64,000 bases of DNA from Sclerodactyla briareus (GCA_026419785.1 JAODTK010005842.1:1-64000), one strand, 5' to 3'; counted from the stretch's first letter, positions 1-11,850 are shown. The notes: generated by a model from the sequence alone, not told the origin. A program made the numbers and translations.

Positions 1-60
1 TGACTGCATAGATGCCTCTGACTTCGTCAAGGAATCAAAATCACTCATAATCCCCGACCA
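1..60 (+). repeat. 3' end of an interspersed repeat family
   Basis: The segment 'cctctgacttcgtcaaggaa' closes this copy. The same terminus recurs at 4017-4058 and, inverted, at 59764-59800. In the fuller copies it directly follows a (CA)n run and a TGACCT-rich body. The body of this copy lies outside the window. Confidence 0.6.
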
Positions 61-831
61 TAATTGTACTTCACAAATTTATATATTAACTCCAATCTTT
101 CGATGAACTCAAAATAACTTCAGGGCCGAATGTATCCTACCTTCGTCCAACGTTTCCTTCAAATCCAAAACCAATGAAAAATCACACAAATTGTTACCAA
201 GAGTAAATAATCTCCGCGATCTGGTGAAGCCTGGCCATTTTTAAACTGCAATCTGAACGAAGAGTTGGACATTTATCAGAGAGGTGCCGGACTTGTTGCA
301 AGCTTGGATCATGCATTCACAAAACAGAGCTTTCAGTTTTGGGTGGCAGTTGATGTAGTGCTGGGAGGCAGCATGTCAGTGGAGACAGCAGCTATAGGCC
401 CGCCGTTATATCCCACAATCATGCGATCGTAGTTAGTCCCCTTATTATACTAGCCGACACGTAGCAAGAAGAATGGTGTAGACTTTTCCATGGCTCCTGG
501 GCCTTTTTATTTTTTTTTTCATTATTTAACATGATCAGACCGCTTTTTGCCAGGGTTTCCTAATTCCAGTAGAGATATGATTCAGTAATGATAATCATTA
601 TGATATCAAGTATGTTCAAACAAGCACACACATCTGTATAATAGTATGTATGATCTGCAGTCAGATCACTCTTCCCACTAAAGTTGTACATACTTACAAT
701 TTAATCAGTCTATATTCTTACTAGAATGTAACTCATAGCACACATTGCCTCAAGAGAACAGAGAAGTCTACTTTGAGTTCTGTTGGGGCTAGCAGTGCAT
801 GCATCAAAATCAACAGATGCGTGTTCTGCAC

Positions 832-1037
832 TCATATCCTGCATTGAAACTCTTGTGACTTGTGCCTGAACTTGAAATCAGCCCCGACTGGTTTGGTCAC
901 TCTCCACAGTACGTCTCTGTGCGAGTCATAGGTAATCTGGTCCACACCATTTCTGTGGTCCCGAGGTCATGTCCTCGGTACCTGCTTCGTCCTCCACAGT
1001 AGCCTGTCTGTCCAGTCTGGGCTTCCTCTCCTTGGGA
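832..1037 (-). CDS. Last exon of the 5-phosphatase-like gene, with one apparent frameshift
   Basis: The acceptor 'ccttcctccccag' is excellent, and its first T completes the Ser codon split by exon 3. The frame reads SPKERKPRLDRQATVEDEAG, matching the family's SEKxRxPAWTDRI (P, D and R kept, Trp lost). After residues GPQ near position 953 the homology passes to the +1 frame, NGVDQITYDSHRDVLWRVTK then PVGADFKF, and stops at 832-834. This aligns with QLxYxSHxxxxxSDHKPVxAxF, with SDH replaced by RVT. The shift is one extra A in an AAA run, so it may be a consensus error; without it the exon is a whole number of codons ending at the stop. Confidence 0.75.
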
Positions 1038-1714
1038 CTGGGGAGGAAGGACAAGTGGATACGATTATATTAACAGTAACGGGAATAAAACGGTGTTTGT
1101 ACAGTCACTTGGCAACACTGGTTGCAAAGCAGAGAAGATAGAAAAAAATAACGACTGCTTATCTGTTGTCTCAAAAAAACCGAATGGGTTTGTGAATCTA
1201 TGAACTATGAATATAATATTATGAATGCCAATACTTTGCAAAATCCTGACCATCATAATATGGAGGCCAGTTCACTGTTGCAAATTTCGCATGCCCACAT
1301 TGTCAGAGGTAAAAATGAAATTCTCCTCCCACCCCCCCCCCCCCCTCCCACAGCAATATTGTTATGGTTACATTCCAAACGTTAATTTACTCTTGAAACA
1401 ATTTGGGGAGCATCCGCCTCTTTGAGAATGTTATTTGTACTTGAATGAGGGTGGAATTGCAAGTGTGTTTTTGCAGGATGAGATGTCCCAAAGGTGGTAA
1501 CACTGTTCAGGCAGTGCATGTCGGCAAACATACCCTATCGTCCTTTGAACTATATAAATCGTTGTAAACCATTTTATAACACAGCACTGAAAAAAGCTGC
1601 TTGTGAAAGACCCTGCAGGTATTATTATTTGGTTGAGCTTTGCAAATTCTGTTTGTTCACAAATTTTAAAAAAAAAAGATGTTTGGGGGCAACGTTGGTA
1701 TATTTTCACTGAAT

Positions 1715-1905
1715 GGACAGCACAGTTGTCGAGCGTCAGCCCTCCCCACCCGTAGATTAGGTTTCAAATCCTGGTCGGGTCATACCCACGACTCTAAACT
1801 AGAGAAACAATCGTTCAGTGGCTCAAACCGGACAATTTTTCAATTAGGTAGTGAACTGGTATGGCGTGTTGTTGCAGTTGCATTGATTTTCAGTTACCTG
1901 TATAC
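1715..1905 (+). repeat. tRNA-derived SINE
   Basis: The head (1718-1785) resembles a tRNA gene: a box-A-like 'gttgtcgagcgtcagcc' and a box-B-like 'ggtttcaaatcctgg' with one extra base. An unrelated tail of about 120 bp follows. There is no plausible acceptor stem, so this is a SINE and not a tRNA gene. It lies between the last exon and exon 3 of the 5-phosphatase-like gene. Confidence 0.55.
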
Positions 1906-2439
1906 TGACTGACCTTGATGATACTGAGTGAGCATCCTCATGAGATACACTTCCTTTGTGAGAGGGGAATGCATATTTTTCCCACAGTGGCACTAGGCAC
2001 CCTCAATGACTTTGACCTTGGTCAAATGTCACTCAGCAGATTCAATGAATCGATTTCCCAATAAAGCATGAGCATTTGAGGTCCAAAAACCATGCAAATT
2101 GCACATATTTTTTAACAAAATTGCCTATAGTAACCCCCCACTAGTACCCCCCCCCCTTTTTTATTGACCTTTCACCTACATTCCTGTAGACCCCCATAAT
2201 ACACTACTAATCAATGATTATGCTGTTCACATATCATGGCAATCTGACCTAATCTGCAGGAAAACCAGAAAGCCGAAAGGTTAGTGATTCTTTGAATCTT
2301 TCTTACACCTAGAGCCGACACAAGAACAAATGAGGAATTGTACCAGATCATTATTGAGCAACATAACATCTGACAATTTTCTATTTTCCAACCACCCAAC
2401 ACAAAGGGTTCAGTACTCTTGATGAGAAGGCAACACACT

Positions 2440-3525
2440 AAATTTCATGGTTTCAGACTTTGACCTCTGGTGACCTTAGATGACCTCTGACCTGACCCCA
2501 AAACAATAGGGTTCATGTACTCATCATGGGGAACTCACATACCAAGTATGAGCTTCATCCATCCAGGTGGGGTCGAGTTATCGTGTTTACAAGCCAAAAT
2601 TGGCCAAAATATTAACTTTTCACAAATTTTCTATTTTTGACCCAAAAATTCACTTCCGACCTATACCAAAAACAATGGGGTTCCTGTACTCCCCATAAGA
2701 AAGCTACACACTAAATTTCAACCTGATGAGGCCAACCATCAGGGTTATCGTTGTTTACAAGGTTCGATTTTGACCTGTGGTGACCTGACTGACCCCAAAA
2801 CAATAGGGTTCATGTACTCATCATGGGGAACTCACATACCAAGTATGAGCTTAATTCATCCAAGAGGGGTCGGAAGTTTCGTGCCAGTAACAGCAGACAG
2901 AGAAGTGGACCCAAAATTATTGACTTCCACAAATTATCTGTTTTTGGCCAAAAATTCACCCCGAACTGACTACCAAAAACAATAGGGTTCCTGTGCTCCC
3001 CATAAGGAAGCTTACACACCAAATTTCAACCTGATCAGACAACCATTCTGGACTCATCGTGTTTACAAGGTATTTAGACTCTGACCTCTGGTGACCTCAG
3101 ATGACCAAAATTCACCCCGCCCTTTACTGCAAACAATAGGGTTCATGTACTCATCATGGGGAACTCACATACCAAGTATGAGCTCCATCCGTCCAGGTGG
3201 GGTCGAGTTATCGTGTTTACAAGCCAAATTTAGCCAAAATATCGACTTTTCAAAAATTTTCCATTTTTTACCAAATCACCCTCCACTATACCAAAAACAA
3301 TGGGGTTCCTGTACTCCCCATAAGAAAGCTACACACTAAATTTCAACCTGATCAGACCAAACCATTCTGGGTCATCTGGTTCAGATGACCTCTGACCTGA
3401 CCCCAAAACAATAGGGTTCATGTACTCATCATGGGGAACTCACATACCAAGTATGAGCCTGATCTAATCAGACCTGATCAAGTTATCGTGTTTACAAGCT
3501 GGGCATCACACACACACACACACAA
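2440..3525 (+). repeat. Tandem array of about 300-bp TGACCT-rich units
   Basis: Units begin near 2484, 2774, 3085 and 3390. Each carries TGACCT motifs, then 'caatagggttcatgtactca', 'ggggaactcacataccaagt', and a second half with 'aatggggttcctgtactccc' and 'atcgtgtttacaag'. Each unit is thus a diverged dimer of about 150-bp halves. The array ends in (CA)n at about 3505-3525. An inverted, shorter copy occurs at 59810-60600 and a degenerate one at 11390-11830. No coding sequence. Confidence 0.8.
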
Positions 3526-4016
3526 ATACATGTAAGGACCGTCAAACTAGGACATTGCATTGAACCCCCCACCCGAGGACAATCGTCAAATCAAGGCCAT
3601 CATCAGTGTACTACGAGACAATAGCATGGTCTAAAGAAGTGTTGGAAATTTAACAAAAGTTAATACTGCCCCCTATGGTGGTCGAGTGTGAAAATAGTGT
3701 AATGATTTTATGCTCACAACCGATGTCTAGATTGTATACACAACCTGCTAACCAAAGATGCACACTAATACCATGCAACCGTGGACCAAAAAGCTGGCTG
3801 ACCTACCCCTACCCCACCGAGGCCTGATCGCAGATTGACACTAAACTGCTCTAACAGCATGTTTAGCATGCCTTGTGTCACCCTAAACCCCTCTTTCAAA
3901 GCCGGTGGACGTCCTCGTTCCCAGGTGTGTCAGCAGTTGGCGGGTGTGTATTCATACGAACGTCCTTGTTTCACACCTATTACAAACGTACAGACACACA
4001 CCACACACACACGACG

Positions 4017-4060
4017 TGACTGCATAGATTCCTCCTGACTTCGTCAAGGAATCAAAAGCG
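4017..4060 (+). repeat. Terminus of the TGACCT-rich family
   Basis: A (CA)n-like stretch then 'gcatagattcctcctgactt' and 'cgtcaaggaatc', the same end as at position 1 and inverted at 59764. It lies beside the start of the next repeat block. Confidence 0.55.
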
Positions 4061-4079
4061 TTTGCAGTTTTCCACATCC

Positions 4080-5460
4080 ATGGTCCACATCGTGCCCCTT
4101 CAATGCCATTTTACCTTGACCTTCAGGTGTTCAATGATGACCCATTGGTTAGTAAATACTGTGACCAAGTGTGGTCAAGATCCATCAAATCACAAGTATT
4201 TGAGGGCCAGAAACATGTAATTTGCATATTATTTTACAATTTGAACATAATTGCCTACTATACGCCCTCTAATGACCTCTCCTGTACAATGCATAGGTAC
4301 CACTAATGAACAATTACACAGGTCATGTATCCGGCAATCCCACCTAATCTGCAGGAGAAGAGTTTGCAGTTTTCTACCTCTGCCATTTTCGCCCCTCTAA
4401 TGCCATTTAACCAATGACCCATCGGTCAATGAATATTGTGACCAAGTTTGATCAAAATCCATCGAAGCGCCAACATATGGTGGCCAGAGAAGCAAAAGTA
4501 AATCCGACTGGATAGGTAGATAGAAGGCACCTGGTCATTACATAGCCCCACCGCATAGCAATGGGCCTGAGGCCCAAAATTGCCCTGGATCAAAATTTCC
4601 TGAACATCCCCCCCATGGCCCTCAAAGGAACAACACATGTAACTTTAAAGAAGAAATCAATTGAAGCTTGTGGGAGGAGAATTCATTTTCTAGTACTATT
4701 ATGTGACATTTAAGAAAATGAGCCTTCAGGCCAAGTGGGACCTTGGAACCAAAAATTCACTGAACATCCCGAAGGTACGGCTGTTGAACCATCATTATTA
4801 CCATATGTCAGCACTTTTCACTCAAAATTTGTGAGAGAAGCATTTCGCATCAAAAAGTTCTGAACAACCCGAACCACCTACAGTACGGCTGTTAGACCAT
4901 GATTATAACTGATTGTCAGCACTATGCACCAAGAATTTTAGGAATCAAGATTTTGTGGTAGTTCATATGAAGGGCCATAGAGCCCAACGGGGACCTCGGC
5001 CCAATTCCAAACCCCAGGACCATCTAGCCAAGCACCATTACATGCTAACTTTAAGACAATTGATTGAAGCGTGCGGGAGGAGGGAGATACCATTTCAAGT
5101 CTATCGTGTGAAATTGCATAAAATGGCCTCTCTGGCCCAAGTGGCGACCTGGATAAAAATTCCTGAACAATCCGAAGGAACGGCTGATAGAACATCAATA
5201 TGACCAAACATCAACACTGTGCACCAAAATTTGTAGGAAAATTAGCATTTTCCACTTATTGGCCATTGTGCCCCTTCAATGCCACTTGACCTTGACCTCC
5301 AAGTGATCAATGATGACCCATTGGTTAGTAAATACTGTGACCAAGTGTGGTTGAGATTCATCGAAGCACCAACATTTCTTGGCCCAGAAACCAAAAGTAG
5401 ACAGACAGACAGACAGATGGATTTTGCATGTTCCGTGTCTCTATTAATTGTTATAGACAC
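4080..5460 (+). repeat. Second TGACCTT-rich repeat family, tandem units
   Basis: The unit '(t)gtgccccttcaatgcca' followed by 'ttgaccttgacctt', 'gatgacccattggttagtaa' and 'tgtgaccaagtgtggt' occurs at about 4095, 4390 and 5270. Intervening units carry 'aagtgggaccttgga', 'gaacatcccgaaggtacgg' and 'tcagcactgtgcacc'. The block ends in (CAGA)n near 5400. Relatives lie at 10500-11240 and 18660-19770. Short open frames here are by-products of the repeat. Confidence 0.7.
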
Positions 5461-5494
5461 AAGGCTACGGGGTTAGGAATGAAAATGGATTTAC

Positions 5495-5712
5495 CTGCTG
5501 TCAAAGGTACTCTTATATAGGTCATATTTGTACGTGGGGGTGAATGTGATGGTACCCTCTCTGAATTGGTCAAAGGCCCGTACATCCCTCATGGTACAGT
5601 AGCGGTCTCCTCTTCTCGTGCACCTGCACCTGTTGGGGGAGCTCAGGAACTTGACGTTTTCTGTCGACAGGTCATCAAAGCAGTAGTTGAGGTACCCAGC
5701 CAGAATATATAG
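5495..5712 (-). CDS. Exon 3 seen of the 5-phosphatase-like gene (GDLNY and PTYKYD part)
   Basis: This is the clearest exon: 218 bp open throughout, acceptor 'ccttgtcag', donor AGCAG/GTAAAT. It starts LYILAGYLNYCFDDLSTENV and ends DQFREGTITFTPTYKYDLYK followed by STFDS and a split Ser codon. This matches WFGDLNYRIDLxxEEV and FxEGxIxFxPTYKYDxxxxxYDTS of inositol 5-phosphatases. The signature GDLNYR is GYLNYC, so the key Asp and Arg are gone while the substrate-side PTYKYD segment is perfect. A Cys/Arg-rich stretch (RCRCTRRGDRYC) sits where the family has a variable linker. Confidence 0.82.
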
Positions 5713-5869
5713 CTGACAAGGAGAACGAACGGCAAGATGAACGAATCAACGTTTACAATCCGAACAAACCTGTACCTAACCACACCTCATTTATGTGTAA
5801 ATTTATATTAATTATAAAATCAAATATTGTTATATTTTTTTGTGTTTCCTACGTTCTGATATTGAGCTA

Positions 5870-6275
5870 GAAATCAGTGATCAGGAGCGTTATGGACATC
5901 ATCCACACCAGCCTAGCATTGTGAATTGCCAAACAGTACATTATACCTCGATATAAACACCCATTCCCTAATTCTACTTTCCAGAGCTCTACCAAGTGGG
6001 CTAATCCCGCCTCCCCCATTGTTCACTGGGATCTGGTAATTAGGAACTAGAGATCGGGAACAATGTGGAAATCATCCACACCAGCCTAGCATTTTTAATT
6101 AACGAACGATTCAAAACACCCACTCTCTTATCCAATTTCTCGATGCAGAGCTCTACCGAGTGAGCTAACCCAGCCTCTCCCATTTGTTTTCTGGGTTCTG
6201 GTTATCAGGAACCAGAGATCAGGAATGATACGGACATCATCCACCCAGTCCCAGCATTGTGAGTTTCCAATCGTC
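5870..6275 (-). repeat. tRNA-derived tandem repeat
   Basis: About two and a half copies of a roughly 170-bp unit, each with 'catcatccacaccagcctag' and 'agagctctaccgagtgagct'. Read on the minus strand, 'agctcactcggtagagctct' looks like a tRNA box A region. A clear box B is missing, so this is probably an old SINE multimer within the exon 2-3 intron. Confidence 0.5.
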
Positions 6276-6516
6276 AAATTTGCCCTCCACTAAAACCATT
6301 TTTGGGGGATTCTGAGGAGCTCTCTCCTGAGGAAGTATGCGATATTATCTCCTCATGCGCCATTGCCTCGACCCAGCAACAACTTGGCTGATCGAGGCCA
6401 GCAGGCAGGTATGGGGAATGGTGTTTTTTGGGCAGATTGTCAATGCTTCCTCACTGGAGGGAATTTTCCTGAAATGTTGTTAATGTGTGATTGTAAATCC
6501 GGTGTTTGAAAAACAG

Positions 6517-7233
6517 GGGCCGTATTCCCGAACTAACTAACGCAAGTTTTTTTTGCGTAAGTCCAATTAGGAAGCGTATTTTACAAAAGGTGGTATTCAT
6601 GAAACATTGCATAACGTAATTTTGTTCGTAACTTTACGCAAGATAGTTCCCTGTCGTTAGGGACCACCACCACGACGCTGTTCTTGCAAAAATTCAAGGC
6701 AAAACAGGCTCTCCGTGGAGAAAGGAGGCAAAGAGACTGGGGTTTGTTTATGACTTATTTGGACACATGTTATTATTATTTAGTTATCACTTCTTGAGTT
6801 AATACCCGAGGGCTCTCTCAGCTTTAAAAAGCCGATTTAGAGAGGCTGGGCGGTGTGCGATGCTTAGCAGTACATTAGCCCTTGAGCGCAGTAGCAGGAC
6901 TTGCAATTCGATACGCGGGATTCAGCGCGTGTTGCCTATTCTTTCATTGGCAATTATGTTTAATAAAAACCACGCACATCAGTGAGCGCGGATTGATTGT
7001 TTTTACGTTCTCAAGAACCCACATCCTTGTCTGACGCGCATTGAAAAATCAGCGTTCTCCCTTTGCAACGAGTGCTTTGATTGGCTATGCAAAAATATCA
7101 TCTCTATGCTACTTTGACCCTTACGAAACTGCGTACAATTGCTTTGTGAATAACTATTTACAGAAAGTGCGTACGAACTTCGTAAGTTTTCTTGTGTACG
7201 CAAATTATTTACCAAATGTTCGTGATACGCCCC
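6517..7233. mobile_element. Non-autonomous PIF/Harbinger-like DNA element, 717 bp
   Basis: The ends are inverted: the left reads GGGCCGTATTCCCGAAC, the right (reverse complement) GGGGCGTATCACGAAC. Both carry further matching subterminal motifs (acgcaag/gcgtaagt and gcgtacac/acttacgaag). A CAG trinucleotide flanks each side (6514-6516 and 7234-7236), consistent with the 3-bp target duplication known for the superfamily, although TWA is its usual target. No transposase remains. Family assignment is from termini only. Confidence 0.55.
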
Positions 7234-8445
7234 CAGGTTTAGATAATAATGACATGCGCATTTTTGTGTGGTGTCCAAGCTTCCTTTTGTATCCAAAGTC
7301 ATCAAGAGGCAGCATTGAACCAAATCTCTTCAGTCTGGCTCACATTGACAGTGGAAATCTACAGTGGACAAGTTTCAATCGCGTACATCCTGGTGATCAT
7401 TACGATCAGCTCTGCTCTGAGTAAAGATAAATAATGTACTATGTGCCTTGGCTCAGCTAAAATTTGTACTTTTGGTTTATGCGCAACCTCTCCACGCCTT
7501 TAATACAATGGACTACTCTTTTTTTACTCTCCGGGCTTGAAACAATTTCTGTTGGTGGTTGCGGTGTAAAATATCATGACTTCTATCGTAGTCAGTGTGT
7601 GCACATTTCCCGTTTAACTTCCAAGGATCACATCGTAAGTGCGGTTTTAAACAAGTCGTTCTGGGCATGTCTCCTCATTCTTACACTTCACTTGTGAACT
7701 GAATGAACTTATAAGGTCATACAGTATTAACTATATGAATGTAAAAAAAAAAAAAAACATCGACTCACACAGTTATCCTTTCATTTAAATTCCAGGATGT
7801 GACACAGCTCTTCTTCGATATAAGCTTATTTTGTGCGCTGAAGGTTATAAAAGCTGGCCATTCCTGAAGATGAAAGATGAACCAAACTGAGTTAATTGTT
7901 TGAAGGAGCCTTTAGTGATATGGGGATCTGATGACTTTCCTCAACAGTTGGCAGAAGGATAATACACCCAGTATCCTCTTCACATAATCTTGGCACACAC
8001 TCTGGTCAGTTTTTACATGACCACAGTTTTCTGCTATATGTAGACTTATCAGCCAGATGAGAAAGTTTCTGGACATGGCCACAACTGAAGAACTTGTTCC
8101 TGCTATACTCAGCCAACCTTGACTAGGCAAATTGCCCTACACTATGATGTACGGCTGGCCAAATATATAATTCTTTATTATCATAATTATCATAATGGTG
8201 CTGTGCCAAACCGCCCAACTGTACCAAGACGGTTTACAACTAGAAATGTCGGGCGGGTCCAACCGCAAGACTAATATACCCTCGCATCTCTTATTCAAGA
8301 AATTTGGTGATCAGTACAACCGACATATCGTGGAAGAATACATTTATTAGACTTTTGAAGCGCAAACGTGTACGATACTGGTCCATTCCAATAATGCACT
8401 TGTTAATTGTATGTGGCCCCCTACAGCCCCGGACAAGGTGCGTCC
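7234..8445. other. Unassigned intronic DNA
   Basis: Only short, unremarkable open frames are seen, and an A-run near 7743. No splice-flanked exon or known repeat is recognised. Confidence 0.5.
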
Positions 8446-8449
8446 TAAA

Positions 8450-9530
8450 TAAGCACATTTATTCGAGATTCGACCTTTACCACATGCCACCCGACAGAGG
8501 TCAAATCCAGGTCAGAGGTCCACACACATGCATGTCAACACTTATAGCACAATGGGAACCATCCGCCTTAGCAGAATTATTCCAATTATACGATTATAAG
8601 CCAAAAAAACAGTTTTACCGAATGACCTTTAATGATATGACAGGATTTTTATGAGAATTGTTACTCTCCATGTGCAACATCACCCCAGGAGCATTTGCAT
8701 TCTGATGGACAAACCCAGTTGCTATTGCCGAAAAAAGTACTAAAATCAGTTTTGACCCTAAGTGACCTTTAATGAACCTTCAATGACCATGGCGGTTTGG
8801 TTTATGAAAATGGTCACTCCATGGGATGCATCCACTCATAGAAGCATAATGCATTCAAATGACGTGTCCAATGTTATTGCGAAAAAGGTGAAAATTGAAC
8901 TTGGACCCTTTAACTACCAAGTAGTGTCCGATCGAAAGCGGGAGTTGTTTCCCTCCATAAAGCACACAAAGCTCTATCCACATATCCAAAAAAATAACCA
9001 GTTCTATTTTTTTGGCCCGCGTAACTCCTTAAAATAAGGCACATATCAAATGCGACCTTTAACCACATGACCACCCGACAGAGGTCAATTAAGGTCAGAG
9101 GTCACACACCATGCCGGTCAAACAATTATATCCCACAATGTGAACCATCCAGCCTTCGCAGATATTCAATTCTCCGATTATAGCCCCAAACCAGTTTTTG
9201 ACCCCTAGGACCCCGAATGACCTTCAATGATGTGGCGGTTTTTATGAGAAATGGTACTCTCCATGTGACATCCACTCCTAGGAGCATTTTTGCATTCTGA
9301 TGAACACACCCATGGCTATTGCCAAAAAAGCTACAAAATCATGTTTTTTGACCCTAAGTGCCCTTTTAATGACCTTCAATGACATGGCGGTTTTTTTTAT
9401 GGGGGAAAATTGTTACACTCCATGTGTGTTGCATCCACTGCTAGAGCATATTGCATTCCAATGACACATGTCCAGGTTATTGACGAAAAAAAAGTATTAA
9501 ACTCTCATTTTGACTGATCAGGACATACTA
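8450..9530 (+). repeat. Tandem duplication of a roughly 590-bp TGACCT/AGGTCA-rich unit
   Basis: Two units (about 8450-9040 and 9040-9530, the second partly truncated) share 'cacccgacagaggtcaa', 'ccttcaatgacatggcgg', 'ctccatgtgcaacatc'-like and 'gcatttgcattctgatg' blocks in the same order. Within each unit the second half repeats the first in diverged form. No coding content. Confidence 0.65.
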
Positions 9531-10120
9531 ATATGCAAATTAGTACCACAAATTTAGTTTCACTCAGTTGATCTTGATGCTATTGAATAAATTATCAGAC
9601 TGGTAGTAGGTCCTATTCACGAAGTAAGTTCGTCCAAAATCCCTAAAAGTTAGAGAAAATAATGACATTAATTATTCTAATTATGCTAACGAATATGTAA
9701 ATTAAAACACACAATAAGACCTCAGTGATTTCACGCAATTGAAATAAATTTATCGGATGTAGAAGGTCCTTCACCAAGTTTCGTGAAGAATCCAACAAAG
9801 TTTATAAATTTGCCTAATTGCTAATTGGGCCAACTAATATGCAAATTAGCATGCAAGATGACCTCCAGGACCTAGGCAACCTTAGGAAAATTATCGGCAC
9901 GGATAGTTGGCCCTATTCACCAAGTTTCATGAAAAATCCAATGAAGTTTGAATTATAACATACATTATGCTATTATAGGCTACTGGGCCAAAGAAGGGCA
10001 AATTTGACCCTCGGATTGACCTTGAATGGTAGCCATGTTTTTCGGGCCAACAAACTACCCACAACTACCAAGTTTCGTGTAAATGCCACAAACTTAAAAT
10101 TTTGGAAAACCCCCAAAATA
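9530..10120 (+). repeat. Tandem repeats with 'aatatgcaaattag' and 'caccaagtttcgtgaa' motifs
   Basis: Three units of roughly 190 bp carry 'ctaatatgcaaattag' (9530, 9836), 'aataaattatc', 'ggtcctattcaccaagtttc' and 'aaaatccaa'. Related motifs recur at 21130-21975. The octamer-like ATGCAAAT sits near the start of the first and third units. Confidence 0.6.
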
Positions 10121-10479
10121 GAGGGCAACAAATATACGATATAGCCCATTTCAATTACCTGGATTTACTCATACGACATGTGTACCAAGTTTTGGGTCAA
10201 TCGGATAAACTGTTAAAGAATGAGAACGCTAACGCCCAAAGTTTCCGAAGGCGGAGACGGCGGGCACAGGGTCAAAACCATAATATTCCCAGAAACACTA
10301 CAGGTGCCGGGGATTATAATTATGTGTTAAATGTTCACGATCATGAGCCAAGAAGGCAGTTTCAGCAATGGCCTATGTGACCCTTGAACAACCTTTTGCA
10401 ATGATCTAATTATGGCCAACAAGTCTTGCAGTCAATGAACTCTCAATCCATATGAAGAATGCACAATTGAGAAAGAAAG

Positions 10480-11850
10480 CGGCGGCAATTTCACACAAGA
10501 ACCTATTGCAACCCCTTTAATGACCTCTGACCTTGACCTTCACAAGTACAGAAACTCAAGGAACATTGGGTCCAAGTTTGGTCAACATCCATCAAAGATA
10601 TGACTGGTTCGCTTCTTTTCAATCCGATGTTACTGCTTTATTATAACGACACTAATGAGTTGTATCCAAAATGTGCAAACAAGCTGAAAAGAACCAACCT
10701 CCAAAGGAACATGATGGACCACAGGTTTACGGAATAATCTAATGTACTTTGTAGGAGGAGATACATTTTATAACATATGGTCCATATTGCCCCTTGACCT
10801 TTTACCTGACCTTACGAAGTCAAAACACTGTCTCATGTCACATTGGGCTTCAGCCAGAAAGTTTGCAAAACAACCACCGATGGACCAATAAGCGAGGGGA
10901 TCATTACATGTAAAACTTTGAAGAAGAAAAATTTGAAAATGGTACTGGGGAAGGATTCATTTCAAAGTACCAATGGTGTGAAATTCCATGAAATTCCACA
11001 ATGGGCCTCGGGCCCAAATGGGACCTTGGATCAAAAATTCATGAACACTCCAAAGGTTATGACTTGATAGAACATCATATGACTGAATGTCAGGACTGCG
11101 CACCAAATATTGTGAGAGGAGGAAGCCTTTGCATAATTCCACATGGTGGGCCGCAGGCCCTAAATGACCCCGGCGACCCGAAGGTACGAGCTATTAGACC
11201 CATCATTATAACCGAACATCAGCATGGTGCAACAAATTCGTAGGAGATTCAAGGATATGCCCTAGCCATTAGCTTGTTTGAGCGAAAAACGAATCCACCT
11301 CGCCTCCACAAAATTCACCGCGAAAAGAATGATTTAGTCATTCCTGGACAGGAAAAACCCCATCCTGGAATGAGCAAAAGCACTGTCAACTCATGTATAC
11401 TCATTTATGGGGACCACATACCAAGTATGAGCCTCATACATCCAGGTGAGGTGAAGTTATTTCATGTACACAGCCTAAATTGCCAGAATATCAACGTTTT
11501 CACAATTTCCTAATTTTTCCCTAAATAACTCCTAGTCTACACAAAACACAGAGAGAGTTCATATACTCTCGTTCATGGGTCCTTGCATTTTACATGGAGA
11601 AAGTCGCATACCAAGTTTTTTTTTTTTCCAAAAATTGATTGAGGCAAGTATTTCGGTCTTATCATGTTAACAGATTCTTACATTTGACTTCTCTTGATTT
11701 CGACCTGACCCAAAGTCAAAAAAACAGTTTCAATGTGGGGGAAATTACATACCAAAATGTGAGCTCCATCCATCATGCGTATTAAAGTTGTGGTATTGCG
11801 TTCACAAGCTAGGCGTCACAGACACCACATGCCCCCCAAAAATAAAAAAA
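10480..11850 (+). repeat. Mixed TGACCT-rich repeats
   Basis: 10500-11240 matches the family of 4080-5460 ('gggcccaaatgggaccttgg', 'ggagtaggagg'-type joints, 'accgaacatcagcatggtgc'). 11390-11830 matches the 2440-3525 family ('accacataccaagtatgagc', 'gttcacaagctaggcgtcac'). The block ends about 25 bp short of exon 2 of the host gene. Confidence 0.65.

Noticed and set aside
10102-10380. A 92-codon plus-strand frame with a poly-Arg stretch.
   Set aside because: It begins within the repeat block around 9530-10120 and has no recognised motif or splice border.
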